From: Pelagibacterium sp. 26DY04
Lineage (GTDB): Bacteria > Pseudomonadota > Alphaproteobacteria > Rhizobiales > Devosiaceae
Direction: 5' to 3'
NCBI RefSeq assembly: GCF_031202305.1
Contig: NZ_CP101731.1
Coordinates: 2,046,001-2,110,000 of the forward strand
DNA length: 64,000 nt
A model generated the notes under the pieces. The model was not told the DNA's origin, did no database searches, and was given only the letters and a program-made list of their open reading frames with translations. The translations under genes were made by a program, and so were the position numbers. This document shows, one piece after another, positions 36,988-44,401 of the stretch (position 1 is its first letter; every line of letters begins with the position of its first letter).

Positions 36988-38119
36988 GCCCGTCCTTTCA
37001 ATGGCCCGGCCGATCACCATAGCGCAGCCGGGCAAACTGGAGATCGGGGCCGGCGCGATCGCGCGGCTCGGGACCTTCGCCAACCGTTACGACCGAGTCT
37101 TCGTCGTCGCGATGGGGCCGACCGCGCCCTTTGTCGACCGGATCGGACTTAACGGAACCGTCGAGACCTATATCGACCTGCCGCCCGAGCCCGACCTGCC
37201 TTCGGTCGAGGCCGTGCTCGATGCGGCGCGGGCGTTCAAGCCCGATCTGGTGATCGGCTTGGGTGGCGGATCGGCCATGGACGTCGCCAAGCTCGTCGCC
37301 GTGCTCTGGGACAGCGAGCAGACGATCTCCGAGGTGGTCGGGGTCGGCAAGGTGAAGGGCCGCCGCACTGGTCTGGTCCAGGTTCCCACCACATCGGGCA
37401 CCGGCTCGGAAGCGGGCACCCGCGCACTGGTCACCGATCCGGAAACGCTCGCCAAGCTGGCCGTGGAAAGCGAGCACATGCTGGCCGACATGGCGGTGCT
37501 CGACCCCGAGCTTACCTATTCGGTTCCTGCCCCGGTTACCGCCGCGACGGGCATCGACGCCCTGGCCCATTGCGTGGAAGCCTTCACCAACATAAAGGCG
37601 CACCCGCTTATCGATGGTTATGCAAGGCTGGGCATCGAACTTGTTGGGCGATACCTCAAGCGCGCCGTCGCCAATGGTGCAGATGTCGAGGCGCGGGCCG
37701 GCATGATGCTCGCGTCCTACTATGGTGGCATCTGCCTCGGCCCCGTCAACACCGCCGCCGGACACGCTTTGGCCTACCCGCTCGGCACGCGCCTCAAGCT
37801 GCCGCATGGCCTGGCCAACGCCATTGTCTTCCCTCACGTTCTCGCGTTCAACGCCCCTGCCCGGCCGGAAAAGACCCGCGAGATCCTCGCCCGGCTCGGC
37901 CTTCCTGGCGATGAAAGCACACAGGCCGTGCTGGCCGCCGCTCATGACTATTGCCGCGATCTCGGCGTCGAAATGGCTCTCGCCCGGCACGGAGCCACGG
38001 CCGACGAGCTACCGCAATGGGCCGACGAAGCCCACGCCATCCGACGCCTCATGGACAACAATCCCCGCGTCATGAGCACCGAGGACGTGCTTTCCATCTA
38101 TCGTGCCGCTCTGGATTGA
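36980..38119 (+). CDS. Iron-containing alcohol dehydrogenase family protein
   Basis: A 379-residue group III dehydrogenase. NAD site GLGGGSAMDVAKLVAVLW near residue 85, the PTTSGTGSEAGTRALVTD stretch, and metal His residues in ALAHCVEAFTN, AAGHALAYPLG and LPHGLANAIVFPHVLAFN. ATG 36980 lies in the end of the aldolase gene, so translation is coupled. It would reduce the aldehyde from the aldolase step or oxidise a hydroxy acid. It closes the rightward operon. Confidence 0.9.
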   Translation: MTEPVLSMARPITIAQPGKLEIGAGAIARLGTFANRYDRVFVVAMGPTAPFVDRIGLNGTVETYIDLPPEPDLPSVEAVLDAARAFKPDLVIGLGGGSAMDVAKLVAVLWDSEQTISEVVGVGKVKGRRTGLVQVPTTSGTGSEAGTRALVTDPETLAKLAVESEHMLADMAVLDPELTYSVPAPVTAATGIDALAHCVEAFTNIKAHPLIDGYARLGIELVGRYLKRAVANGADVEARAGMMLASYYGGICLGPVNTAAGHALAYPLGTRLKLPHGLANAIVFPHVLAFNAPARPEKTREILARLGLPGDESTQAVLAAAHDYCRDLGVEMALARHGATADELPQWADEAHAIRRLMDNNPRVMSTEDVLSIYRAALD

Positions 38120-38168
38120 GCCTGAAGCCTCGAGGGCACGGCACGACGGCCACCCGACATGAAAAAGC

Positions 38169-38183
38169 CGCCCTCTCCGGGCG
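38169..38183 (+). terminator. Weak candidate terminator after the catabolic operon
   Basis: CGCCC (38169-38173) pairs with GGGCG (38179-38183) and is followed by TCATGTGTTTTC. The stem is short and the U tract is broken, so this is only a possible end of the rightward operon. Confidence 0.35.
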
Positions 38184-38200
38184 TCATGTGTTTTCTATAG

Positions 38201-38238
38201 CGCTTTCAGCTGAGTGGCTTCCACGTTTGCTGAAAGCG
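38201..38238. repeat. Ten-base inverted repeat with nested hairpin
   Basis: CGCTTTCAGC (38201-38210) and GCTGAAAGCG (38229-38238) are a perfect inverted repeat 18 bases apart; within the loop GTGG and CCAC form a second small stem. It lies just upstream of a small membrane-protein gene and could be an operator or an interspersed repeat. Confidence 0.5.
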
Positions 38239-38276
38239 TCAGAGACTTGGCATGCACTGATTCCGGAGGTCCGCCC

Positions 38277-38459
38277 ATTCCGACCGACAACCCCACCATC
38301 CTGATCTACGCCCTGGCAGCCCTCGTGGTCCTGTGGCTTGTCTTTGCCATGATGCGCAAACTGTTCGGCATCGCCATCATCTTGGCGCTTGTCGGCGGCG
38401 CCTGGCTGCTCTGGAGCAATCCCGAACTTCTTGAAAACCTCTGGAGCCGCTTCGGCTGA
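38277..38459 (+). CDS. Small membrane protein of unknown function, possible ATT start
   Basis: About 60 residues: a short N terminus (PTDNPTILIYALAALVVLWL), a near-continuous hydrophobic stretch through FAMMRKLFGIAIILALVGGAWLLW, and a polar end NPELLENLWSRFG, so probably two membrane helices. No ATG lies near a ribosome site; GGAGG (38265-38269) is seven bases before ATT 38277, in frame and directly ahead of the conserved-looking part. An ATG at 38214 would add 21 residues across the inverted repeat and lacks a site. I do not recognise the family. Confidence 0.55.
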   Translation: MPTDNPTILIYALAALVVLWLVFAMMRKLFGIAIILALVGGAWLLWSNPELLENLWSRFG

Positions 38460-38912
38460 CGCCGCATTCGGCGCAAAAACTTATCCCCGCTTTCCAAACC
38501 GCCGTTATTGTCGCCTCACGACCCCCGCGCATATGGACGCAAGCGCTACGAACGTTTGGGCGGGATCGGTTCGGGTTCCTCACGGGTCGCCGTGGGGAAG
38601 GCCCAAAGCGGACAGATGGCCGGATGTGGATAAAAGGTGTGAGCGGACCACCAATCCAATCACTCCCACGTCGAACCGGGGAAACCCGGAGGGGCAGCGG
38701 GAAATCATCGGCAACGGTGGCTTCCCAACAACCCCCAGCCCGAGAAGCCGCCATAAGCCCAAAATCCCGGACGCATGGGGCGATGATCGCTTCATACTAA
38801 CAAATACAGCACGAGGCGTTCATCGCCCCATGCCGTCCATCATCAACCGAGGCCCATGGCCGTCGGATGCTTGCGTGCGTCTTTGAACCCGTGAATCGGA
38901 ATCGACCGGTTA
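38460..38912. other. 453-base gene-free stretch with a 14-base inverted repeat
   Basis: No reading frame here has convincing codon usage or a ribosome site. The one structure I can define is a perfect 14-base inverted repeat (38773-38786 and 38820-38833) around a 33-base AT-rich loop, reading GCATGGGGCGATGA on the left arm. The part 38540-38760 is GC-rich and could fold, but I match it to no RNA family. Confidence 0.45.
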
Positions 38913-39530
38913 TCAGCCGTAGAAAGCGCTCGATATCCCCAGCATCGTCACGCCCAGCCCGCTACTGAGCCCCAACAGAATCAACGCGGCGATCGCCGCT
39001 CCGATAAGCAGCCTGAAGCGGTTGAGCGCCTCGGCAGCCTTGGGCGCGATCCCGATCAGCAGGTGCCCCGCCGTTAGCGGCAAGATCGGGACGAGATTGA
39101 GCAGCACGAAGGATAACGACACCCGTGCCGTCATCTCGAGCAGCCCGACGACGGTAACCCCGACCGCGCCACCGGTCAGAACCGAATAGGCAAGGGGCCG
39201 TATCTGCCAGAGCACCCAACCCAGCGCCAGCGATCCGGCGAGCGCGATCAATGCCACCAGCAGCGGCCCTGCCGCGCGTCCGGCCAGCGATTCCCGCTCG
39301 ATCGCCAGCGGCTTGACCCAGCCGAATTGCGTGAACACCAGGGTCAGCCCGCCGAGCGGATCGAGATGGCTGAACGGGTTGAGGCTCAGCCGCCCGTCAT
39401 GTTCGGGGCCTTTGTCGCCCAGAAGCCGCGCCGCCAACGCAAGAAAAAACCCGTGGGTCGCGATGATCACCACCGCCGCGACGGCTTGATAAAGGATGCG
39501 CTGGAAGGAAAAATCGATAAAGGGGTTCAT
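38913..39530 (-). CDS. M50/site-2-protease-like membrane protein lacking the catalytic motif
   Basis: A 205-residue protein with five to six membrane helices. The fold is that of small M50 proteins: ARLLGDKGPEHDGRLSLNPFSHLDPLGG, FTQFGWVKPLAI and a late LNLVPILPLTAGHLLIG. The zinc motif HExxH is replaced by THGFFLALA, and the Asp of the usual PLDGGH is Thr, so metal binding and proteolysis look lost. ATG 39530 is preceded by GAGGTTG. Function unknown. Confidence 0.8.
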   Translation of the reverse strand: MNPFIDFSFQRILYQAVAAVVIIATHGFFLALAARLLGDKGPEHDGRLSLNPFSHLDPLGGLTLVFTQFGWVKPLAIERESLAGRAAGPLLVALIALAGSLALGWVLWQIRPLAYSVLTGGAVGVTVVGLLEMTARVSLSFVLLNLVPILPLTAGHLLIGIAPKAAEALNRFRLLIGAAIAALILLGLSSGLGVTMLGISSAFYG

Positions 39531-39840
39531 CGGCAACCTCCGGCGCGTTCTGTTCACCACCTCCGGTTAGCGCCAAAATGCGTTAACGAAAACCCCAGCA
39601 GGCTGGGTCCAATCATCATATTTTTGCTTTGGGCTATAGAAAACGCGCGCCAGCGGTGCCAAAGTCCAAACTGTCATGTTAGCGTGTTCTCGGAGGCTTA
39701 CCCAAGAAGCTTCCGCCGCCGCATGTTGGTCTATGGCCGAAGCGACAGGATGGAGCGCATTTCGCTGCACAAGCCTCGTTACCCCCATTTTGACGGTGCT
39801 TGCTTGGGAGACATAACCTTTTCACGAAGGAGAAAGAAAA
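39531..39840. other. 310-base spacer holding the promoter region of the PQQ dehydrogenase
   Basis: Divergent spacer between the M50-like gene and the PQQ gene. No coding sequence is supported. Near its right end TTGACG (39790-39795) and CATAAC (39812-39817) are 16 bases apart and could form the promoter, followed by AAGGAG at 39827-39832. Confidence 0.5.
39790..39817 (+). promoter_or_regulatory. Candidate promoter of the PQQ dehydrogenase gene
   Basis: TTGACG at 39790-39795 and CATAAC at 39812-39817 are spaced by 16 bases. If used, the message would start only about 17 bases before the GTG codon, leaving just the ribosome site AAGGAG as leader. Confidence 0.4.
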
Positions 39841-42099
39841 GTGACTGGCGAACTCAACGCCTTTAACAACCGGAAGGGTCGTGGCGCGATGCGCCTGCTG
39901 CTCTCTGGAACCGCCTTGACGCTTGCGTCATTGGCCGGAGGAGCAGCTCTCTCTCAGGAATATACCACTGAGGAGCAGGTCGCGCGCGGTGCGACAACCT
40001 ATGCCCAGCAGTGCTCCACCTGCCACGGACAGGACATAGTCGAATCGATCGCCGGTTACCCCGACGCTTCCCTGTTCTATAGCTTCATCTCGTCGGCCAT
40101 GCCGGCCAATGCTCCCGGCAGCCTGCCGGCTCAGCAATACGCCGATATCGTCGCATATCTGCTGAACGAGAACGGCTACCCCATCGGCACCGAAGAGCTC
40201 CCCGCAGATCCCGAAATCCTCGCTCAGATCGACCCGCGCGCCATCGAGGCCGCCCCGGCTGGCGATGATGCGGCTGCCGAGGAACCTGCCGCTGAGGAAG
40301 CTCCGGCTGAAGAGCCTGCAGCAGAAGAAGCTCCGGCTGAAGAGCCCGCGGCCGAAGAAGCTCCGGCTGAAGAAGCCGCGGCTCCTGCTGCCCAGGCCGT
40401 GCCGCCTTCGATCGTCACCCAGGTCTCCGAGTGGGAGGGTGAATACACCCCCGTCACCGACGAGATGCTTCTTGATCCCAATCCGGCCGACTGGCTGCAG
40501 TGGCGTCGTACGGTCAACAACTGGGGCCACAGCCCGCTTGATCAGATCAACCGCGACAACGTCGCCGATCTCGAACCGGTCTGGAGCTGGGCTCTGGGCG
40601 AAGCTGGCCAGCAGGAAGTCGTGCCGATCATTCACGACGGCATCATGTTCGTTGCCACCAACAACAACTACGTCGAAGCTCTCGACGCGGTTACCGGCGA
40701 CCTGATCTGGTCCTACACCCACAGCCGCCCCGAATTCACCGGCGGCTACCACAACAACCAGGCCATGCGTCAGAAGAACTCCGTTGCCCTCTATGAGGAC
40801 AGCGTCATTCTGACCACGGTCGACGCCAAGCTCGTGTCGCTGAACGCCCTGACCGGTCAGGTCGAATGGGAAGTTCAGGTCAACGATTGGGAAAAGGGCT
40901 ACAGCTTCACCGCCGGCCCGTTGATCGCTGATGGCAAGATCTTCACCGGCACTTCGGGCTGCTCCATCGTGGGCACCGCCGGCGCTTGCTACATCACCGC
41001 TCACGATGCCACCAACGGTGAAGAACTCTGGCGTTTCAACACGTTGGCTGATCCCAACAACCCCGACGTGGATGCAAGCTGGAACGGCGTTCCGCCTGAA
41101 AACCGCTGGGGTGGTTCCATCTGGGCCACCGGTTCGTACGATCCGGAACTGGATATGACCTTCTTCGGCACCGCGATTCCGCTCCCCTACGCGGAAATCA
41201 CCCGCGGCACCGGCGACGGCGACGTGCTCTACACCAACGCCACCCTGGCTCTCGAAGCCGATACGGGCGAACTGGTGTGGTACTATCAGCACCTGCCGCG
41301 CGACAACTGGGACCTGGACTCCCCGTTCGAGCGTATGATCGTCGACGCCGAAGTGAACGGTGAAACCCGCAAGATGGTCGTCACCACTCCGGGCAAGAAC
41401 GGCATCACCTGGGGCCTGGACGCCGCGACCGGCGAATTCATCTGGGCTGAAGAGACCATCTACCAGAACGTGGTGTCCGACATCGATCCGGAAACCGGCA
41501 CTGTGAGCCTCAACGAAGAGGTCATCCCGACCGAATTCGGTGAGTCGTTCACCTTCTGCCCGGCCATCCCTGGTGGTCGTCTGTGGCAGGCAACCGCATA
41601 CAGCCCCGATTCGGGCCTGTTCTATCTGCCGGCTGCCAACACCTGCCAGACCAGCGCTGCGCGTAAATTCGCAGAGGCTGCCCCCGGCACGTCCATGGGT
41701 CTGTTCCAGACCTTCGGCGAAAGCCTGGCTCCGGGCGCGGAAGGCGTTGGCGCTCTGCACGCGCTCAATGCCGCTGATGGTTCGGATGGCTTCGAAGTCC
41801 AGCAGGGTCCGCGCTTCACCTCCTCGATCCTGGCCACCGGTGGCGGCCTGATCTTCGTGGGTGACGCCGACCGCTACATCAAGGCGATGAACGACGAGAC
41901 CGGTGAAGTGCTCTGGCAGGAACGCCTGGCTGCTCCGATCGGTGGTTCGCCGGTGACCTACGAGGTCGATGGCGTTCAGTACCTGGTCGTTGCCTCCGGT
42001 CAGTCCAACCAGACTCACGCGGCTCTGACCCCCGGCCTGGCTTCGCCGCGCATGGGTGGTAACGCGATCCACGTGTACCGTCTGCCCGACCAGGAATAA
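39841..42099 (+). CDS. PQQ-dependent quinohemoprotein dehydrogenase with N-terminal cytochrome c domain
   Basis: A 752-residue periplasmic enzyme. GTG 39841 is chosen because AAGGAG lies eight bases ahead; ATG 39889 has none. Signal peptide to about residue 38 (MRLLLSGTALTLASLAGGAALS). A class I cytochrome c domain has CSTCHG at residues 58-63. Residues ~140-185 are an Ala/Glu/Pro linker. From ~205 to the end is an eight-bladed PQQ propeller with repeated ALDAVTGDLIWSY-type W motifs. Residues 490-493 read WDLD, matching the catalytic Asp plus the extra Asp that marks lanthanide-dependent alcohol dehydrogenases. The gene favours CTG, GGT and CGT codons, suggesting high expression. Confidence 0.92.
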   Translation: MTGELNAFNNRKGRGAMRLLLSGTALTLASLAGGAALSQEYTTEEQVARGATTYAQQCSTCHGQDIVESIAGYPDASLFYSFISSAMPANAPGSLPAQQYADIVAYLLNENGYPIGTEELPADPEILAQIDPRAIEAAPAGDDAAAEEPAAEEAPAEEPAAEEAPAEEPAAEEAPAEEAAAPAAQAVPPSIVTQVSEWEGEYTPVTDEMLLDPNPADWLQWRRTVNNWGHSPLDQINRDNVADLEPVWSWALGEAGQQEVVPIIHDGIMFVATNNNYVEALDAVTGDLIWSYTHSRPEFTGGYHNNQAMRQKNSVALYEDSVILTTVDAKLVSLNALTGQVEWEVQVNDWEKGYSFTAGPLIADGKIFTGTSGCSIVGTAGACYITAHDATNGEELWRFNTLADPNNPDVDASWNGVPPENRWGGSIWATGSYDPELDMTFFGTAIPLPYAEITRGTGDGDVLYTNATLALEADTGELVWYYQHLPRDNWDLDSPFERMIVDAEVNGETRKMVVTTPGKNGITWGLDAATGEFIWAEETIYQNVVSDIDPETGTVSLNEEVIPTEFGESFTFCPAIPGGRLWQATAYSPDSGLFYLPAANTCQTSAARKFAEAAPGTSMGLFQTFGESLAPGAEGVGALHALNAADGSDGFEVQQGPRFTSSILATGGGLIFVGDADRYIKAMNDETGEVLWQERLAAPIGGSPVTYEVDGVQYLVVASGQSNQTHAALTPGLASPRMGGNAIHVYRLPDQE
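40288..40377 (+). repeat. Three tandem 30-base repeats encoding an acidic Ala/Glu/Pro linker
   Basis: Three in-frame copies of a 30-base unit encode AAEEAPAEEP, with small variation in the last copy. They form the flexible hinge between the cytochrome and PQQ domains. Copy number may vary between strains. Confidence 0.85.
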
Positions 42100-42121
42100 T
42101 CTCCAGGTCACACGACTATGG

Positions 42122-42147
42122 CGCCCCGGGAACCCATTCCCGGGGCG
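42122..42147 (+). terminator. Stem-loop terminator after the PQQ dehydrogenase gene
   Basis: CGCCCCGGGA (42122-42131) pairs perfectly with TCCCGGGGCG (42138-42147), followed by TTGTTTCT. It should stop most transcripts but may let some through to the binding-protein gene at 42208. Confidence 0.8.
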
Positions 42148-42207
42148 TTGTTTCTACCCACACCGGTCGCAAAGAACCGGTCAACCACCATACCAGTGAG
42201 TTATTCC

Positions 42208-43083
42208 ATGCCTGCCCTGCCCAACGCCGCTTTCTGGTCGCACGCCGCAAAATCCACCGCCGCCGTTCTCCTGGCCACCATCTCGGCCACCAGCGCACCC
42301 GCGCAGGTCAGCCAGAATGTCGATACCTCGTTGCTTGAATCCTGGCGCCTGAGCACGGGCAACGTCATTCGCTTCTGCCAATACGAAACCTCCCCCGCCT
42401 TCGAATTCGATCAGGCCGTCGCGCAGGCCATCGCCGACAGCCTGTTGGTCAGCGCCGAATTCCTGACCTTGGGTGCCGCCTACGGCATCGGCGGCGAGTA
42501 CGCCGCGGAAGATCTTTTCATTTCGCTCACCAATGACTGCGACATCATGCTTGGCATGGGGCTAGGATCGGACATGTACCCGGTCGAGTTCACCACGACC
42601 CGCCCCTATGTCGGCTTTCCCTATGTTCTTGCCGTCGCCGATACCGAGATCGAGTCGCTCGACGACATTCCGGGCGGCCAACGCATCGGCGCACTTGTTG
42701 GCTCCTATGGCTTCACGGCACTGATGCGCTATAGGGCCACCCTGCCCCAGGATCAGCAATGGCAGCCGCTGCCTTATGGCGACACAGAGCTGATGATCAC
42801 CCGGGTTTTCGATGACACGATCGCCGGCATGGTCGTCTACGGGCCGAGTCTTGTGGAGTACCAGCGCGAGACCGAGATCGAAGGTGAACTGTTCATCCGG
42901 CAGCTCGACGCGCAGATCGCCGCCAACGTGAACATTGGCGGGCTGATGCTGGCCCGCAATTCCTATCTGCGGACCATCGTCGATGAAGCTATCGGTGCCA
43001 TGGCGGAGGACGGCACCATCGAGGCCCTGCTTGCCGAATACGATTTGGCTTCGCTCCAGCCGGCGGTCGGCGGATACCAATAA
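42208..43083 (+). CDS. Periplasmic binding protein (SBP family 3-like), probable MxaJ/XoxJ-type partner of the PQQ dehydrogenase
   Basis: A 291-residue secreted protein: signal MPALPNAAFWSHAAKSTAAVLLATISATSAPA, then QVSQNVDTSLLESWRLSTGNVIRFCQYETSPAFEFDQAVAQAIAD in family-3 fold. It has two Cys that may pair (FCQYE and NDCDIML) and lacks the usual NRIPxLxSGxxD ligand Arg. No permease or ATPase is nearby; instead it directly follows a PQQ dehydrogenase, as MxaJ/XoxJ proteins do. Those help deliver or activate the enzyme. The ATG 42208 keeps the signal peptide compact. Confidence 0.75.
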   Translation: MPALPNAAFWSHAAKSTAAVLLATISATSAPAQVSQNVDTSLLESWRLSTGNVIRFCQYETSPAFEFDQAVAQAIADSLLVSAEFLTLGAAYGIGGEYAAEDLFISLTNDCDIMLGMGLGSDMYPVEFTTTRPYVGFPYVLAVADTEIESLDDIPGGQRIGALVGSYGFTALMRYRATLPQDQQWQPLPYGDTELMITRVFDDTIAGMVVYGPSLVEYQRETEIEGELFIRQLDAQIAANVNIGGLMLARNSYLRTIVDEAIGAMAEDGTIEALLAEYDLASLQPAVGGYQ

Positions 43084-43088
43084 GAGGC

Positions 43089-44309
43089 CTAACGCCCTTT
43101 TCTGCCTGGGGCGCCGACCGCGCTTTTTAAATGCGCTAAAGCACCTGCCCCGGCCAACCGGCCGGTGGCAAGGCAGGCAGTGAGCAGGTAGCCGCCGGTC
43201 GGCGCCTCCCAATCGAGCATTTCTCCAGCCACGAAGACACCGGGCAAACGCGAAAGCATCAGGTGCGAATCGACCTCGCTCCAGCGGAGACCCCCGGCAG
43301 CCGAAATCGCCTCGGCGATCGGTCGTGGCCGAACAAGCGGAATTGCCAGCGCCTTTATCGCTCTGGCCATTACCCTCGCCTCGCCGCGCTCTGCCTCGCT
43401 GGTGAACTCACGCACCAGCCCTGCCTTGACCCCATCGAGTCCGGCCCCCTTGCGCATGCGATTTGAAAAGCTTGCCTTCGACGGCTGCCGCGCCAGATCT
43501 TGCTCCAATCGCGCGAGAGTTCGCCCCGGCGCCAGATCGATCACGAAGGCCGCCGGTCCACACTCCAACGCGTCCCGCAACCTGGCAGATTGGGCATAGA
43601 CAAGGCTTCCCTCAATTCCGTGTCGGGAAATAACAAACTCGCCGCTCTGGCCATCTGCGGTGACGGATTTGACCGGCGCTCCAGCAAACCGCTCGATAAA
43701 GTGCTCGCTCCACTTGACGTCGAACCCACAATTGGCCGGCCGGAGCTTTTCGACGCCGATGCCCCGCTCCTCCAGCCAAGGCACCCAACTGGCATCAGAC
43801 CCCAGCCGAGGCCAACTCGCTCCGCCTAATGCCAAGACCACCGCATCGAAGGTTTCGCATTTGTCTCCGGCCGGCGTCTCGAACACGAAGCCATCTCCAT
43901 CAAAGCCCCTCCACCTGTGGCGCGTGAGAATTTGGACGCCTTGCTCCGCCAGCCGCTTGAGCCACGATCGCAACAGGGGAGAGCCCTTCATCGCCTTGGG
44001 AAATACCCGGCCGGAAGACCCCACGAAGGTTTCAACGCCCAACCCTGCGGTCCAGGCCCGAACCTGCTCGTTGCCAAACGCCCTCAGGGCCGGCTCCAGT
44101 CGCCCTCGCGCCTCCCCGAACCGCCCGAGAAAATTGTCCATCGGCTCCGCATGGGTCAGGTTGAGCCCCGACTTTCCCGCCATCAGGAATTTGCGCCCGA
44201 CCGTCGGCATCCCTTCATAGACGGTTACGGCGTACCCAGCCGCCGAAATCACCTCGGCAGCCATCAACCCTGCGGGTCCACCGCCGATGATCGCTATGCG
44301 TTTGTCCAT
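43089..44309 (-). CDS. BaiN/RdsA-family NAD(P)/FAD-dependent flavoprotein (PP_4765-like)
   Basis: A 406-residue flavoprotein. Dinucleotide motif RIAIIGGGPAGLMAAEVISAAG at the N terminus, then VGRKFLMAGKSGLNLTHAEP, ALGGASWPRLGSDASWVPWLEERGIGV and the C-terminal GVFVAGEMLDWEAPTGGYLLTACLATGRLAG. These are diagnostic of the conserved HI0933/PP_4765 group. The cellular reaction is not known for most members. ATG 44309 begins right at the Rossmann strand. It converges on the binding-protein gene. Confidence 0.9.
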   Translation of the reverse strand: MDKRIAIIGGGPAGLMAAEVISAAGYAVTVYEGMPTVGRKFLMAGKSGLNLTHAEPMDNFLGRFGEARGRLEPALRAFGNEQVRAWTAGLGVETFVGSSGRVFPKAMKGSPLLRSWLKRLAEQGVQILTRHRWRGFDGDGFVFETPAGDKCETFDAVVLALGGASWPRLGSDASWVPWLEERGIGVEKLRPANCGFDVKWSEHFIERFAGAPVKSVTADGQSGEFVISRHGIEGSLVYAQSARLRDALECGPAAFVIDLAPGRTLARLEQDLARQPSKASFSNRMRKGAGLDGVKAGLVREFTSEAERGEARVMARAIKALAIPLVRPRPIAEAISAAGGLRWSEVDSHLMLSRLPGVFVAGEMLDWEAPTGGYLLTACLATGRLAGAGALAHLKSAVGAPGRKGR

Positions 44310-44401
44310 GGCTGCCCAGAACACTCTTTCGCGCTGTCTGTCAAACCGCTAGGCTTTCTTCTCACCCCTGAGTCACCTCTTAAAAACAAAAGAGACCCAT
44401 C

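Noticed and set aside
38214..38276. ATG 38214 as start of the small membrane protein
   Set aside because: No ribosome site precedes it and it lies within the inverted repeat; kept only as an alternative.
38540..38760. Possible RNase P, SRP or 6S RNA in the GC-rich spacer
   Set aside because: I looked for the conserved cores of these RNAs and found none.
39928..42111. A 727-codon open frame on the minus strand across the PQQ gene
   Set aside because: It mirrors the strongly biased coding frame opposite, has no family motifs, and the plus-strand protein is unmistakable.
42118..42207. ATG 42118 as start of the XoxJ-like gene
   Set aside because: It falls inside the terminator stem region and would put 30 extra residues ahead of a good signal peptide.
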